DNA of 46,535 nucleotides. Origin: Armatimonadota bacterium (GTDB lineage Bacteria; Armatimonadota; JADLDR01). The notes below the pieces were generated by a model. It did not search any database, was not told the origin of the DNA, and saw only the letters and a list, made by a program, of their open reading frames with translations. Shown here in pieces: positions 23,740 to 31,866 of this stretch; positions within the stretch are counted from its first letter, which is position 1, and each line of letters starts with the position of its first letter. The stretch spans positions 1 through 46,535 of the forward strand of contig JADLDR010000189.1 in assembly GCA_020846535.1 (NCBI GenBank). The letters run 5' to 3'. The translations under genes and the position numbers were made by a program.

Positions 23740-24609
23740 ATGACGGCACAACGTTTCTTCGGGAAAGTGTCCTTACTCCTGGAGATGATCAAATTCGCCC
23801 ACACGATCTTCGCGCTTCCCTTCACCCTGATGAGCGTGGCGATAGCGATGACCGGCGGCTTCGACGGGCGGGCGCTCTTCTGGATTGTGGCCGCGATGGT
23901 CGGAGCGCGCACCAGCGCCATGACCTTCAACCGCATCATCGACCGGGGTTATGATGCCTTAAACCCCCGCACGGCCAGCCGGGCCCTGCCCAAAGGGGCT
24001 ATCAAAACAGGGGAAGCCTGGCTTTTCCTGGGGGCAGCAACGGCCCTATTCGTGCTGGCCGCCGCCATGCTGAACCGTCTGGCGCTGGCCCTCTCCCCGG
24101 TCGCCCTGCTCGTCATCTGGGGCTATTCGTACACCAAGCGGTTTACCGTCCTGTCGCACCTGTTCCTGGGGCTGGCGCTGGCTATCGCTCCCACCGGAGC
24201 CTGGATCGCCGCCCGGGGCCGCTTCGACTGGCCGCCCGTCCTGCTGAGCCTCTGCGTCCTCCTCTGGACGGCAGGCTTCGACATCATTTACGCCTGTCAG
24301 GATGTGGATTTCGACCGGAAAACCGGCCTCTATTCTCTGCCCGCCGCCATCGGGGTCGGCCCGGCCCTTCATGTCTCCCTGCTCCTTCACCTGCTGACCA
24401 TCGCCGGGCTGGTGGCCCTCAAATGGGTGGCCGGGCTGGGGCCGGCCTATCTCATCGGCGCAGCCGCCGCCTCCGTACTCCTCCTCTATGAGCACACTTT
24501 AGTCAAACCCGGCGACCTTTCCCGTGTCAATGCCGCCTTTTTCACCATCAACGGCTTCGTGAGTATAGGGCTGTTCGTTTTCACTCTTATCGCCCGATGG
24601 CTGGCTTGA
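23740..24609 (+). CDS. mqnP: UbiA-family prenyltransferase, probably MqnP of menaquinone synthesis
   Basis: 289 residues with eight or nine membrane helices. The first aspartate-rich motif is 'NRIIDRGYDALNPRTASR' (N-x3-D-x3-D form), and the second is 'DIIYACQDVDFDRKTGLYSL'. Such enzymes attach a polyprenyl tail to an aromatic acid in the membrane. Because mqnA follows directly, the substrate is probably the dihydroxy-6-naphthoate of the futalosine pathway rather than 4-hydroxybenzoate; this is inferred from context. Confidence 0.88.
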   Translation: MTAQRFFGKVSLLLEMIKFAHTIFALPFTLMSVAIAMTGGFDGRALFWIVAAMVGARTSAMTFNRIIDRGYDALNPRTASRALPKGAIKTGEAWLFLGAATALFVLAAAMLNRLALALSPVALLVIWGYSYTKRFTVLSHLFLGLALAIAPTGAWIAARGRFDWPPVLLSLCVLLWTAGFDIIYACQDVDFDRKTGLYSLPAAIGVGPALHVSLLLHLLTIAGLVALKWVAGLGPAYLIGAAAASVLLLYEHTLVKPGDLSRVNAAFFTINGFVSIGLFVFTLIARWLA

Positions 24610-24676
24610 AAATAAAGGGGTTTTTCCGTGTTGCGAGAAGTAGGATATAAATAATCTCCCGGAAAGGCCCCATTGC

Positions 24677-25468
24677 ATGATCATCGGCTCAGTGCCCTAT
24701 CTGAACACGCGCCCTCTGATCCAGTACTTTCTCGACCATCCCGGCCGCACCGGACACCGGCTGATCTATGCGATTCCCTCTCGGCTGGTTCCCATGCTCC
24801 GGGAAGGGCAGATCGATATCGCCATTCCTTCGGCTTTCTCGCTCTTTGCCGTGCCCGGCCTGTGCATAGTTCCATCGGCAGGCATCGTGTCCTACGGCCC
24901 GGTTCTCAGTGTCCGGCTCTTTACCCGGATGCCGGTAGAGGCCCTCCGGTCGGTCGCTCTGGATACCAGTTCTCTCAGTTCCGTCGCCCTGGCCCGCATC
25001 CTCCTGGCGGAGCGGTTCGGACTGAATCCGGCCTATATCGCCGCCCCGCCCGACCCGGAGGCGATGCTGGCCGTCGCCGATGCCTGCGTTCTGATCGGCG
25101 ACCCCGCCCTCCGGGCGCTTCTGGCAGGCTATGAAAGCATCGACCTGGCGGAAGAGTGGTTCGCCCTGACCGGCCTGCCCTTCGTTTTCGCCACCTGGGT
25201 CGCCCGCTGCGATGCGGATCTGGGGGATCTGCCGGAGGTCTTGCTGGCGGCCAAACGCTACGGCCAGGCCTGCCTGCCCGAAATCGCCGAATGCGAGGCC
25301 GCCCGCCTGGGCTTCCCGCCGGACTTCTGCCGGCGATATCTGACCGAGTCCGTCCTGTTCGATCTCAACGAACCGGAGATGCGGGGCCTCTTCCGCTTCC
25401 GCGAGTTGTCACAGAAGCACGGCATCGTTTCCGACCCTACACCGATAAGGGTTTACGGCCAGGATTGA
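24677..25468 (+). CDS. mqnA: Chorismate dehydratase (menaquinone, futalosine pathway)
   Basis: 263 residues. 'IIGSVPYLNTRPLIQYF' at the start and 'IAIPSAFSLFAVPGLCIVPS' are characteristic of MqnA, a periplasmic-binding-protein-like fold that dehydrates chorismate to 3-enolpyruvyl benzoate in the cytoplasm. No signal peptide is present, as expected. It lies 67 bp after the mqnP-like gene; mqnB, mqnC and mqnD are not in the window. The Shine-Dalgarno (ggaaagg) is moderate. Confidence 0.94.
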   Translation: MIIGSVPYLNTRPLIQYFLDHPGRTGHRLIYAIPSRLVPMLREGQIDIAIPSAFSLFAVPGLCIVPSAGIVSYGPVLSVRLFTRMPVEALRSVALDTSSLSSVALARILLAERFGLNPAYIAAPPDPEAMLAVADACVLIGDPALRALLAGYESIDLAEEWFALTGLPFVFATWVARCDADLGDLPEVLLAAKRYGQACLPEIAECEAARLGFPPDFCRRYLTESVLFDLNEPEMRGLFRFRELSQKHGIVSDPTPIRVYGQD

Positions 25469-25529
25469 AGGGGATTTGCGGCCTTTCGAAAGGGAAATCC
25501 GGGCGCTTCGGCGCGGCATTGCCCCCACC

Positions 25530-25558
25530 TTGCCTTTTGATAAAAAATCGGGTATATT
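25530..25558 (+). promoter_or_regulatory. Sigma-70-like promoter of rsgA
   Basis: TTGCCT (25530-25535), 17-bp spacer, TATATT (25553-25558), 29 bases before the rsgA start codon. Confidence 0.6.
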
Positions 25559-25587
25559 GATGCTCGTAATAATTCAAACGGAGGTGG

Positions 25588-26499
25588 ATGGCTATCGAGG
25601 GAAGGATTGTCCGGGTGCAGGGCAACCAGTGGGTGGTTGAGTCAGGGGAGGAGAGATACCGATGCCATGCGCGCGGGCGTCTGAAGAAAGAAGCGAAGGC
25701 CCGCAGCATGGTTTCGCCTGTGGCGGTGGGAGACCGGGTCGCTTTCAGCGTGACCGGACCGGAGGAGGGCGTGATCGAGGAGGTGCGCCCGCGCCGCAAT
25801 GAGATCGCCCGGCGGGCGGCGGGAACGCGCCCGATGGGACAGACGATGGTGGCGAACCTGGATCTGATGGTGGCCGTCTTCGCCGCCCGGGAGCCGCCGC
25901 TTCATATCCGGATGGTGGACCGCTTTCTGGTGGTGGCCGAAGGGGCGAACGTCCCGGCGGCCCTGTGCCTCAACAAGATCGATCTCGCCGACCGGGAAGA
26001 AACAGATGCCCTGTTCGCCCCTTACCGCGAGGCAAGCTATCCGGCGCTTTACACCAGCGCCCTCACCGGGGAAGGGCTGGAGGAGTTAAAAAGCCTCCTG
26101 AGAGGGAAATTGTCCATGTTTTGCGGCCCGTCCGGGGTGGGCAAATCGAGCCTTCTCAACGCCCTGGAGCCGGGGATGGGGCTGCAAACGCGGGCCATCA
26201 GCCCACTGACCGGCAAGGGGTCGCATACCACCACCCATACGGAGATTCACGCCCTGAGCTTCGGGGCCTGGGTGGCCGATACGCCGGGCATCAAGGAATT
26301 GGGGATGTGGGGCGTGGGGGCCGAGGATATTATGGAGCTTTTCCCGGAAATCTTTCCCTACCTGGGACAGTGCCGGTTCGCCACATGCAGACATACCCAC
26401 GAGCCGGGATGCGCCGTCAAGCGGGCCGTGCAGCACGGGCATATCCATGAGGCCCGTTACCGGAGCTTCGTCAAGATGGCCTCCGAGCAGGAGACATAA
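25588..26499 (+). CDS. rsgA: Ribosome small-subunit-dependent GTPase RsgA
   Basis: 303 residues, a late 30S assembly factor. Circularly permuted GTPase motifs run in order G4 (NKID, 129-132), G5 (SAL, 157-159), G1 (GPSGVGKS, 180-187) and G3 (DTPG, 231-234). An N-terminal OB fold precedes them. The C-terminal zinc site is C262-C267-H269-C275 ('QCRFATCRHTHEPGC'). Strong ggagg site before ATG 25588. The 3' end overlaps the T-run of the minus-strand terminator of the tiny gene next to it. Confidence 0.97.
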   Translation: MAIEGRIVRVQGNQWVVESGEERYRCHARGRLKKEAKARSMVSPVAVGDRVAFSVTGPEEGVIEEVRPRRNEIARRAAGTRPMGQTMVANLDLMVAVFAAREPPLHIRMVDRFLVVAEGANVPAALCLNKIDLADREETDALFAPYREASYPALYTSALTGEGLEELKSLLRGKLSMFCGPSGVGKSSLLNALEPGMGLQTRAISPLTGKGSHTTTHTEIHALSFGAWVADTPGIKELGMWGVGAEDIMELFPEIFPYLGQCRFATCRHTHEPGCAVKRAVQHGHIHEARYRSFVKMASEQET

Positions 26500-26525
26500 A
26501 AACAAGGGGCCTGTTCGGCCCCTTG
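26498..26525 (-). terminator. Intrinsic terminator of the minus-strand small unit
   Basis: caaggggcc and ggccccttg form a perfect 9-bp stem with a 5-base loop (26503-26525). On the minus strand it is followed by TTTTT (26502-26498), so it works for leftward transcription. On the plus strand there is no T-run after it, so it is not an obvious rsgA terminator. Confidence 0.75.
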
Positions 26526-26579
26526 CGGTGGTCTGCATGGATTGGAGGTCAGGTGACCTCAGAAGTGCGAAGGGGTCAG

Positions 26580-26615
26580 CTAACCCCCACAGCCACCTCG
26601 ACTATGATCATCCAT
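26580..26615 (-). CDS. Tiny ORF, 11-residue Gly/Cys-rich peptide
   Basis: Reads MDDHSRGGCGG and stop. A full anti-SD match (aaggaggtgat, 26631-26621) precedes ATG 26615 with about 9 bases from ggagg. A strong promoter (26645-26673) lies upstream, and a leftward terminator (26498-26525) lies downstream, so the unit is a free-standing transcript of about 140 nt. Around and after the stop codon the RNA can fold gggg-ttagctga-cccc and gaggtca-cc-tgacctc. No larger frame shares the SD. It may be a peptide gene, or a small RNA whose ggagg stretch is used for binding. I know of no described family for it. Confidence 0.55.
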   Translation of the reverse strand: MDDHSRGGCGG

Positions 26616-26644
26616 TAGTCATCACCTCCTTGAAGTCTATTGTT

Positions 26645-26673
26645 ATTATGCCCGAAAACGCTTCGTTTGTCAA
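26645..26673 (-). promoter_or_regulatory. Sigma-70-like promoter of the tiny minus-strand unit
   Basis: TTGACA (26673-26668), 17-bp spacer, CATAAT (26650-26645) on the minus strand; the best-matching -35 and ideal spacing. Predicted start near 26638, just before the Shine-Dalgarno at 26631. Confidence 0.7.
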
Positions 26674-26712
26674 GCCGCGCAGCGAAGGTAATACAAATAT
26701 CAGGAGGATACC

Positions 26713-27483
26713 ATGTGCCGACTGTTCGGGGCGCTTTTCACCCACAGGCTGGAAGCCGACTGGCTGGAAGGCTTCCGCTGTCTGGCCGACTGCGGGATGC
26801 TGCCGCCCGGCTCGGAAGCTAACGGCCACCGCGACAGCTGGGGCCTGGCCGCCTGGACCGATAAGAGCCGCTTTTTGTGCCGCGCCGCCGAGGATGCCTT
26901 CGAAGACGAATACTTCCTCCACCTGAGGGACGCTTTCGCGGAAGGGAACCTGCCCGCCCGCGGCATGATGGCTCACCTCCGGCTGGCCTCAAAGCAAAAC
27001 AAGGTTTCAGGCCCGATCCGCCACGCCCACCCTTTTTATAGCTTCCGCCACGGCAGGGAGTGGTTCTTCGCCCACAACGGCACCGTTCGAGACGCGGATT
27101 TCGCCTATAACGCGGATACCGGCCTCATCGATTCCCAGATCCTGATGGACCGCATCCTGGGCTTTCTCACGCCCGAAGACCTGCAAAGCCGGTTCGCCGA
27201 AGCGGTCTGCCAGGCGATCCGCCGGGTGGAAGAGAGTCTGGTCGATTATACTTCCCTCTGCTGCCTTCTTTCCGATGGAGAGAGCCTGGCCGCCTATCGC
27301 AGCTATTCCGATAAGAATGCGGCCAGCTACTACACCCTTCACTCTATCTTCGAGCCGGGCAGCAAACTCGTCGTCTGCTCGGAACGGCTGGCGATAGGGC
27401 GCTCCAACTGGGAGCCGATGAGCAACCGGGAATGCCTGGTGGCCGGCCCGGAACTAGAAAAGCCCGCCCGTTTCAAGCTATGA
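26713..27483 (+). CDS. Class II (Ntn-type) glutamine amidotransferase domain protein
   Basis: 256 residues starting 'MCRLFGALFT': after removal of methionine, Cys2 becomes the catalytic N-terminal nucleophile. 'GMMAHLRLASKQN' and 'WFFAHNGTVRD' are further family motifs. It resembles the YafJ/EgtC-type stand-alone amidotransferase-like proteins. There is no synthetase domain or partner nearby, so the acceptor is unknown. Shine-Dalgarno aggagg. The next gene begins 8 bp after the stop, so they are probably cotranscribed. Confidence 0.88.
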   Translation: MCRLFGALFTHRLEADWLEGFRCLADCGMLPPGSEANGHRDSWGLAAWTDKSRFLCRAAEDAFEDEYFLHLRDAFAEGNLPARGMMAHLRLASKQNKVSGPIRHAHPFYSFRHGREWFFAHNGTVRDADFAYNADTGLIDSQILMDRILGFLTPEDLQSRFAEAVCQAIRRVEESLVDYTSLCCLLSDGESLAAYRSYSDKNAASYYTLHSIFEPGSKLVVCSERLAIGRSNWEPMSNRECLVAGPELEKPARFKL

Positions 27484-27490
27484 GGCGCAA

Positions 27491-29107
27491 GTGATCAAAA
27501 AAGGGGGGGCATGGATATTGCTGGGCGCTGCCTATGCCGGACTGCTGCTGTCCCCTTACCGCAGGGAGACAAGCCACCACCTGCGGGATGCCCTGGGGCT
27601 GGCGTGGCAGATGGACGCCACCCGCCTGGATGCGCTTTTGCAGCGTTTCAAAGCGTCCCCGGAGTTTCATGTCGCCTGCGCGGAGTGGTCGGGCAATTTG
27701 CCGGAGGCTGTGCAGCATTACGCCCAGGCCGCCAGCCGATCCCCCAGAAGCGACATGATCTATGCCAGCGCCCTGGCCTGCTATTCCCCGCACATCCCGC
27801 ACTGGATGCTTTCCATCCGCCGCTTCCGTTCCCTCCGGTCCCCGCCGCCCATAGAGCCCTGGCAGGCCGAAACGCTTCTGGATGCCGTCCGGAGCGGCAG
27901 GCTGCTGGAGCCGGAGAACGCCTATTACGACTATCTGGAAGCCTCCATGCGCGTTCGCGAGCAAAATAGCGAGGGGGCTTTACGCCTTTTCCGGCAAGGG
28001 GTGGAGAAGCCCGCCTATAACCCCCACCGGAAAGAGGCGTTCCTGGCCCGGCTGGCCCTTCTGGAGTGGGCGGGTATCCCCTCCCTGGAGGCGAAAGCCC
28101 TCATCCTGAAGTTCCCTCACCCGCAGATCGTCAAGCTCCTGGAATTGAGCCGCTATTTCGGGCTGAGGGCCAAGATCGCGGAGGATGCGGGCCAGCACTC
28201 CGAGGCCGTCCGGGATTATCTCCTCCTGGCCCGTATGAGTTCCCAGATCGTCCGGAACGCATGGTCGAGCGAGGAACTGACGCAAGGCATCCAGACGATC
28301 CAGGTGGCGCTTTCCCTGCGCTTCCAGCGCCGCGCCATCGCGAGCAGGGCGTTGCGGCGAGGCTTTTCCGCGGCCGAACACTCGCAGGCCCGCCTGGCCC
28401 GCGTCCGCGCCCAGGGCATCGAATATGTCCGGGGCTACGGCGGTAGGGCGCTTGCCGACCGCTTCGCCCGCGATCTTTCGGCCCTGGACGGCCTGTATAT
28501 CAAGCTGGGGCGCTATCAGGCGCAGAAAGCAATGTTCCGGGAACGGCTTTCGGCGGTGCAGGCATTCCGGAACGGGCAGGTATTGCTTCTGGCAACAGCC
28601 TTCTGGCTGGCCCTGGTGGCAGGCGCGACGGCTTTTCTGCGGTGGTTCAATCGGGAGACGCTCCCCGGCCTTCCCTGGAAGGGATGGCGCGCGGCCCTTC
28701 TGCTCCTCCCCGTCCTCCTGCTTCTGACCCTGTTCTCTTATCCCATGCCTTACACAGAAGAATTCGGGAGGGCGAGCGATATCTTTATGTTCGAGGATAT
28801 GCTGCCCAGGCAGCAGGCGCTGGTCTTCCTGGGGATTTTCGCAGTGGGAGGAGGCATCGCCGCCCGCATCGGGTGGCATAACCGGCGGAAGGGCGCGAAT
28901 CAGGGGGCCTTTGCCGTGTTTTTCCGGGAGGCCGTTATCCAATCCCTCCCGCGGATGGTCTGGATACTGCTGGCCCTCTACCTGCTGCTCTGGATACCGG
29001 CAGCGCCTTTTCGTCGTCAGGCCGAACGATCCCTGGACAAGATCATCGACAACGAAGCCCGACTCGCGATATCCGCCGATAAAGGTTCATTTTTTGATCC
29101 GACATGA
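27491..29107 (+). CDS. Unknown membrane protein with helical solenoid-like middle
   Basis: 538 residues, family not recognised. An N-terminal hydrophobic segment (AWILLGAAYAGLLL) is followed by about 320 residues of mostly helical sequence with TPR-like spacing ('HVACAEWSGNLPEAVQHYAQ'). Four hydrophobic segments lie in the last third, about 367-387, 403-422, 443-463 and 489-510. GTG 27491 is the start, 8 bp after the amidotransferase gene. The 3' end overlaps the convergent DUF5615 gene by 21 bases. Confidence 0.65.
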   Translation: MIKKGGAWILLGAAYAGLLLSPYRRETSHHLRDALGLAWQMDATRLDALLQRFKASPEFHVACAEWSGNLPEAVQHYAQAASRSPRSDMIYASALACYSPHIPHWMLSIRRFRSLRSPPPIEPWQAETLLDAVRSGRLLEPENAYYDYLEASMRVREQNSEGALRLFRQGVEKPAYNPHRKEAFLARLALLEWAGIPSLEAKALILKFPHPQIVKLLELSRYFGLRAKIAEDAGQHSEAVRDYLLLARMSSQIVRNAWSSEELTQGIQTIQVALSLRFQRRAIASRALRRGFSAAEHSQARLARVRAQGIEYVRGYGGRALADRFARDLSALDGLYIKLGRYQAQKAMFRERLSAVQAFRNGQVLLLATAFWLALVAGATAFLRWFNRETLPGLPWKGWRAALLLLPVLLLLTLFSYPMPYTEEFGRASDIFMFEDMLPRQQALVFLGIFAVGGGIAARIGWHNRRKGANQGAFAVFFREAVIQSLPRMVWILLALYLLLWIPAAPFRRQAERSLDKIIDNEARLAISADKGSFFDPT

Positions 29108-29446
29108 ACGCCGGTCGATCACCACAAGGCTGCCGGTGAGGCCGGAAGGGGCGTTTTGCTCGATCAGCTTGAGGAGACGGCGCAAAACGGCGTCAAGGGC
29201 GGTATCGGTGTCCCGCAGCAGGATGATGCCTCCGTGACGCCGGTAAGGGAATCGGTTTTTGAGGCGGAAATCGTTGTCCTGGGTGATGAGGACGGCCCCC
29301 AGGGAATCGGCAAGGGCCAGCACATCCTTATCGTCCAGATCGGCAGGGGCCGCATCGATCATGCGATCCACCCTGCGCCCGGCCTGCCGCAGGCACAGAA
29401 TCACCCGGGTTGCCACGCAGTTGTCCGCCAGAAAATAGTGATTCAC
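29087..29446 (-). CDS. DUF5615 PIN-like protein (orphan toxin candidate)
   Basis: 119 residues. 'YFLADNCVATRVILCLRQAG' with an early aspartate, then 'DDKDVLALADSLGAVLITQD' and 'NDFRLKNR', match DUF5615, a PIN-like nuclease fold usually paired with a DUF433 HTH antitoxin. No DUF433 gene adjoins it. Start is GTG 29446, 37 bp from the divergent kinase gene. It overlaps the membrane-protein gene tail to tail by 21 bases. Confidence 0.8.
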   Translation of the reverse strand: MNHYFLADNCVATRVILCLRQAGRRVDRMIDAAPADLDDKDVLALADSLGAVLITQDNDFRLKNRFPYRRHGGIILLRDTDTALDAVLRRLLKLIEQNAPSGLTGSLVVIDRRSCRIKK

Positions 29447-29483
29447 GACATCATTTTAGCTATAATGGAAGGGAAAGTCAAGC

Positions 29484-30407
29484 ATGTCCTTCTGGGTGGG
29501 GGTGGACGGGGGCGGCACCAAAACCGCTGCCGTCGTTACCGACTCGAATGGCGTCATTATGGGCCGCGGGGAATCGGGGGCGGCGAATATGGCGGTTCTG
29601 CCGGAGGATGCGGTAACCGCATCCTTGCAGGCAGCTATCGGAGCCGCCCTTGAGGATGCGGGGAGGGGCTGGCCGGATATCGCCGCCGCCGGGTTCGGAC
29701 TGGCAGGCTGCCATCCCGTGAGAAACAGCGAGACGGCGCACCGCGTCTTCGGGAGGATTTGCGAGAATGTGCCCTATGCGTTCAACCACGATGCCGCCGT
29801 CGCCCTGATCGCCGGAAACGGCGAGGATTACGGCATCGTGGTCATCGCCGGGACGGGTTCCATCGCCTACGGAAAAAACGGAAACGGCGAGGAGGCGAGG
29901 GCCGGAGGCTGGGGGCCGCTTCTGGGCGATGAAGGAAGCGCCTACGATATCGCGCTCCGGGCCATGCGAGCCTGCATCTACGGCCATGACGGGCGGGACC
30001 ATCCGACCGCATTGCAGGAGGCGCTCTTCCGCCATCTGAATCTGCGCGACCTCTGGCAGTTCGTCCACCTGGTTCACAGGGAAAGCTTCGGGCGTTCGGA
30101 GATCGCCGCCCTCGCGCCTGTGGTTGCGGAGGTCGCCCGCTCAGGCGATGCGCCGGCCCGCGAAATCTTCCGGCAGGCAGGGAGCCATCTGGCGGCTCTC
30201 GCCCTTGCCGTCATCAAACGGCTCGGAATGGATGGAGAGATGTTCCCCCTGGCAACCGTCGGCGGAGTCTTCCAGGCCGGGGATCTCTTTATGGAGGATT
30301 TTACGGAGCGCGTCCGGGAAGCGGCTCCTCACGCCCGCATCCATCCGCCCCGCTACGAGCCTGCGGTGGGCGCGGCGCTGATGGCAAAAGCCCGGTTCGG
30401 TGGTTAA
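29484..30407 (+). CDS. BadF/BadG-family sugar kinase, N-acetylglucosamine-kinase-like
   Basis: 307 residues of the ASKHA fold. Phosphate-1 motif 'VGVDGGGTKTAAVV' and phosphate-2 motif 'VVIAGTGSIAYGKN' are clear, and 'GGWGPLLGDEGSAYDIALRA' is the glucosamine/N-acetylglucosamine-kinase-like signature. It would phosphorylate an amino sugar with ATP in the cytoplasm, which suits the sialidase-like and AGE-family genes further right, though it is not in an operon with them. A TATAAT at 29461-29466 may be its -10 box; no matching -35 was clear. The 3' end overlaps vapC by 4 bases. Confidence 0.88.
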   Translation: MSFWVGVDGGGTKTAAVVTDSNGVIMGRGESGAANMAVLPEDAVTASLQAAIGAALEDAGRGWPDIAAAGFGLAGCHPVRNSETAHRVFGRICENVPYAFNHDAAVALIAGNGEDYGIVVIAGTGSIAYGKNGNGEEARAGGWGPLLGDEGSAYDIALRAMRACIYGHDGRDHPTALQEALFRHLNLRDLWQFVHLVHRESFGRSEIAALAPVVAEVARSGDAPAREIFRQAGSHLAALALAVIKRLGMDGEMFPLATVGGVFQAGDLFMEDFTERVREAAPHARIHPPRYEPAVGAALMAKARFGG

Positions 30408-30808
30408 GAAGCGGCGGAGATGACGGCCAGCCCCTCTATGGATTCGAAGTCCTTGCGGTTGTGGGTGACCAGCGGGCAGCGATAAAGAAGGCATGTCGCA
30501 GCTATCCAGGCGTCGGCATCCGAGAGAGGACGCCCTTTCAAGCGAGATTGGGCTTTCGCCTCGCCCCACCACTCGCACAGGTCTTCGTCAGGCCAGTGAA
30601 TGACAAAACGATCTTCCAGAAAAGCACGAAGGCGCAGGCGTTGCGCTTCTCCCCATCGGCGTATCCTGGCCCATTGCTCGGTTTCGGCCAGTGTCATAAA
30701 AGAAACGCCTAAAAGTTGCCCGGCTATGTAAGGTTCATACAAAGCCGCACGGCTATCATGTTTGAAGAGAAACGAAACCACGTTGGTATCTACGATGAGA
30801 GCGATCAT
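30404..30808 (-). CDS. vapC: VapC-type PIN-domain toxin
   Basis: 134 residues from ATG 30808. The acidic PIN residues are visible: D7 ('IVDTNVVSFLF'), E42 ('LAETEQWAR') and D97/D99 ('LSDADAWIAAT'). 'PLVTHNRKDFESIEGL' is the usual C-terminal strand. Such toxins cut RNA. The start overlaps the antitoxin stop (ATGA), so the two are translationally coupled. Confidence 0.88.
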   Translation of the reverse strand: MIALIVDTNVVSFLFKHDSRAALYEPYIAGQLLGVSFMTLAETEQWARIRRWGEAQRLRLRAFLEDRFVIHWPDEDLCEWWGEAKAQSRLKGRPLSDADAWIAATCLLYRCPLVTHNRKDFESIEGLAVISAAS

Positions 30809-31020
30809 AACTCTGTAGAGCGGCTTCCTTCCTGCCGCCATCGGCGGATCGTTGCCAGGAATTCCTCGATATCTTCATCCTCGGGCCAGAAATCGCCCAG
30901 CAGGTCCTCGAATCGCTGGACAGGCTTCACCCCTTGCTCCTTTGCCAGAGTCTCAAAATCTTTGAAGTCACGAGAGGGCATATTTTGTATATTCCTCTTA
31001 TCCGGGAAACGGGTTGCCAT
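30805..31020 (-). CDS. Antitoxin partner of the VapC-type toxin
   Basis: 71 residues, charged, with no recognised DNA-binding fold. 'DFETLAKEQGVKPVQRFEDL' followed by 'LGDFWPEDEDIEEFLATIRR' is typical of small antitoxins with a C-terminal toxin-wrapping tail found next to PIN toxins. Strong Shine-Dalgarno (aaggaggtga) before ATG 31020. A TATAAT at 31060-31055 on the minus strand may be the -10 box. The vapC ATG overlaps its stop. Confidence 0.7.
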   Translation of the reverse strand: MATRFPDKRNIQNMPSRDFKDFETLAKEQGVKPVQRFEDLLGDFWPEDEDIEEFLATIRRWRQEGSRSTEL

Positions 31021-31097
31021 CGCCTTTCACCTCCTTGCTTGTGCGGGCTAATTTATTATACCATAATACGGCGATTTATTCATGGAGCTTTCACGGA

Positions 31098-31763
31098 TTA
31101 TGAGCGCCCTGTCGCGAAAGATTTCAGCATGGCGGAAATGACATCTTTGCCGATAGCCAGCATATTCTGCCCGATGACCCAGCTGCCGGTCTGAAGCCTC
31201 CGGGCCGTTTTGAAGCGTTTCAATACGGCAAACGTTTCTTCAGGCTCCTGACGGCAGGCTGTCTCGAACATCTCGCGAGCCAGAGAGATGATTTCGGGAA
31301 CGGATTTTCCTTTCAGGCTGAAAAGCAGGTAATCGCCCGAATCGATCCGCTCGAAGAAGAGAAAGCAGGGGAGTTCCCGCATGTCCAGGTTCAAAAGCCG
31401 CGACAAGGGGTAGACCCACTCCTCCTGTTCCTCGAAGCGAAACGGCTCCAGGTTTCGGGCCGCCGACAGGTTCCGGAAAAAGATGAAGCAGCAGTGGTCC
31501 CCGGAAAGCCAGGCCAGCTCTTCCCTGTGCCGCTCCGCCAGGGCGACCGCCTCCGCATCCGACCGGGCGGCCAGCACGATGCCGTAGCAGGGGTAATCGG
31601 CCCTGGCCCGGAACTCCTCCCACCAGGCAGCCAGTTCCGCTTCCTCATCGGGAATCTGGCTATCGTAATAATGCGAGTCGGCTTCATCCTCCTCTTCGGC
31701 GCGGGCCGGGCGGCAGCCTGCGATGAGGCAAAAGGCTCCGATCAGCGAGCAAAGCAGCAGCAT
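31098..31763 (-). CDS. Predicted lipoprotein of unknown function
   Basis: 221 residues. 'LLLCSLIGAFCLIAGCRPAR' is a lipoprotein signal peptide with lipobox L-I-A-G-C (C17). The mature protein starts with an acidic stretch (EEEDEADSHYYD) and contains 'CCFIFFRNLSAARNL' and 'CFLFFERIDSGDYLLFSL', reminiscent of a compact alpha/beta domain. I do not recognise the family. A good ggaagga site precedes ATG 31763. Confidence 0.65.
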   Translation of the reverse strand: MLLLCSLIGAFCLIAGCRPARAEEEDEADSHYYDSQIPDEEAELAAWWEEFRARADYPCYGIVLAARSDAEAVALAERHREELAWLSGDHCCFIFFRNLSAARNLEPFRFEEQEEWVYPLSRLLNLDMRELPCFLFFERIDSGDYLLFSLKGKSVPEIISLAREMFETACRQEPEETFAVLKRFKTARRLQTGSWVIGQNMLAIGKDVISAMLKSFATGRS

Positions 31764-31866
31764 GGTGTCCTCCTTCCGGGACGGAATTTTAGCTATCTAT
31801 TCGCCGCTTTTCGTCGAATTCCCGCCTAACAGGATATTGGGCACTCAGCGCGTGACTTTGTGGAAA

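Noticed and set aside
26503..26525. Terminator of rsgA
   Set aside because: On the plus strand no T-run follows the stem; the T-run is on the other strand, so it was assigned to the small minus-strand unit.
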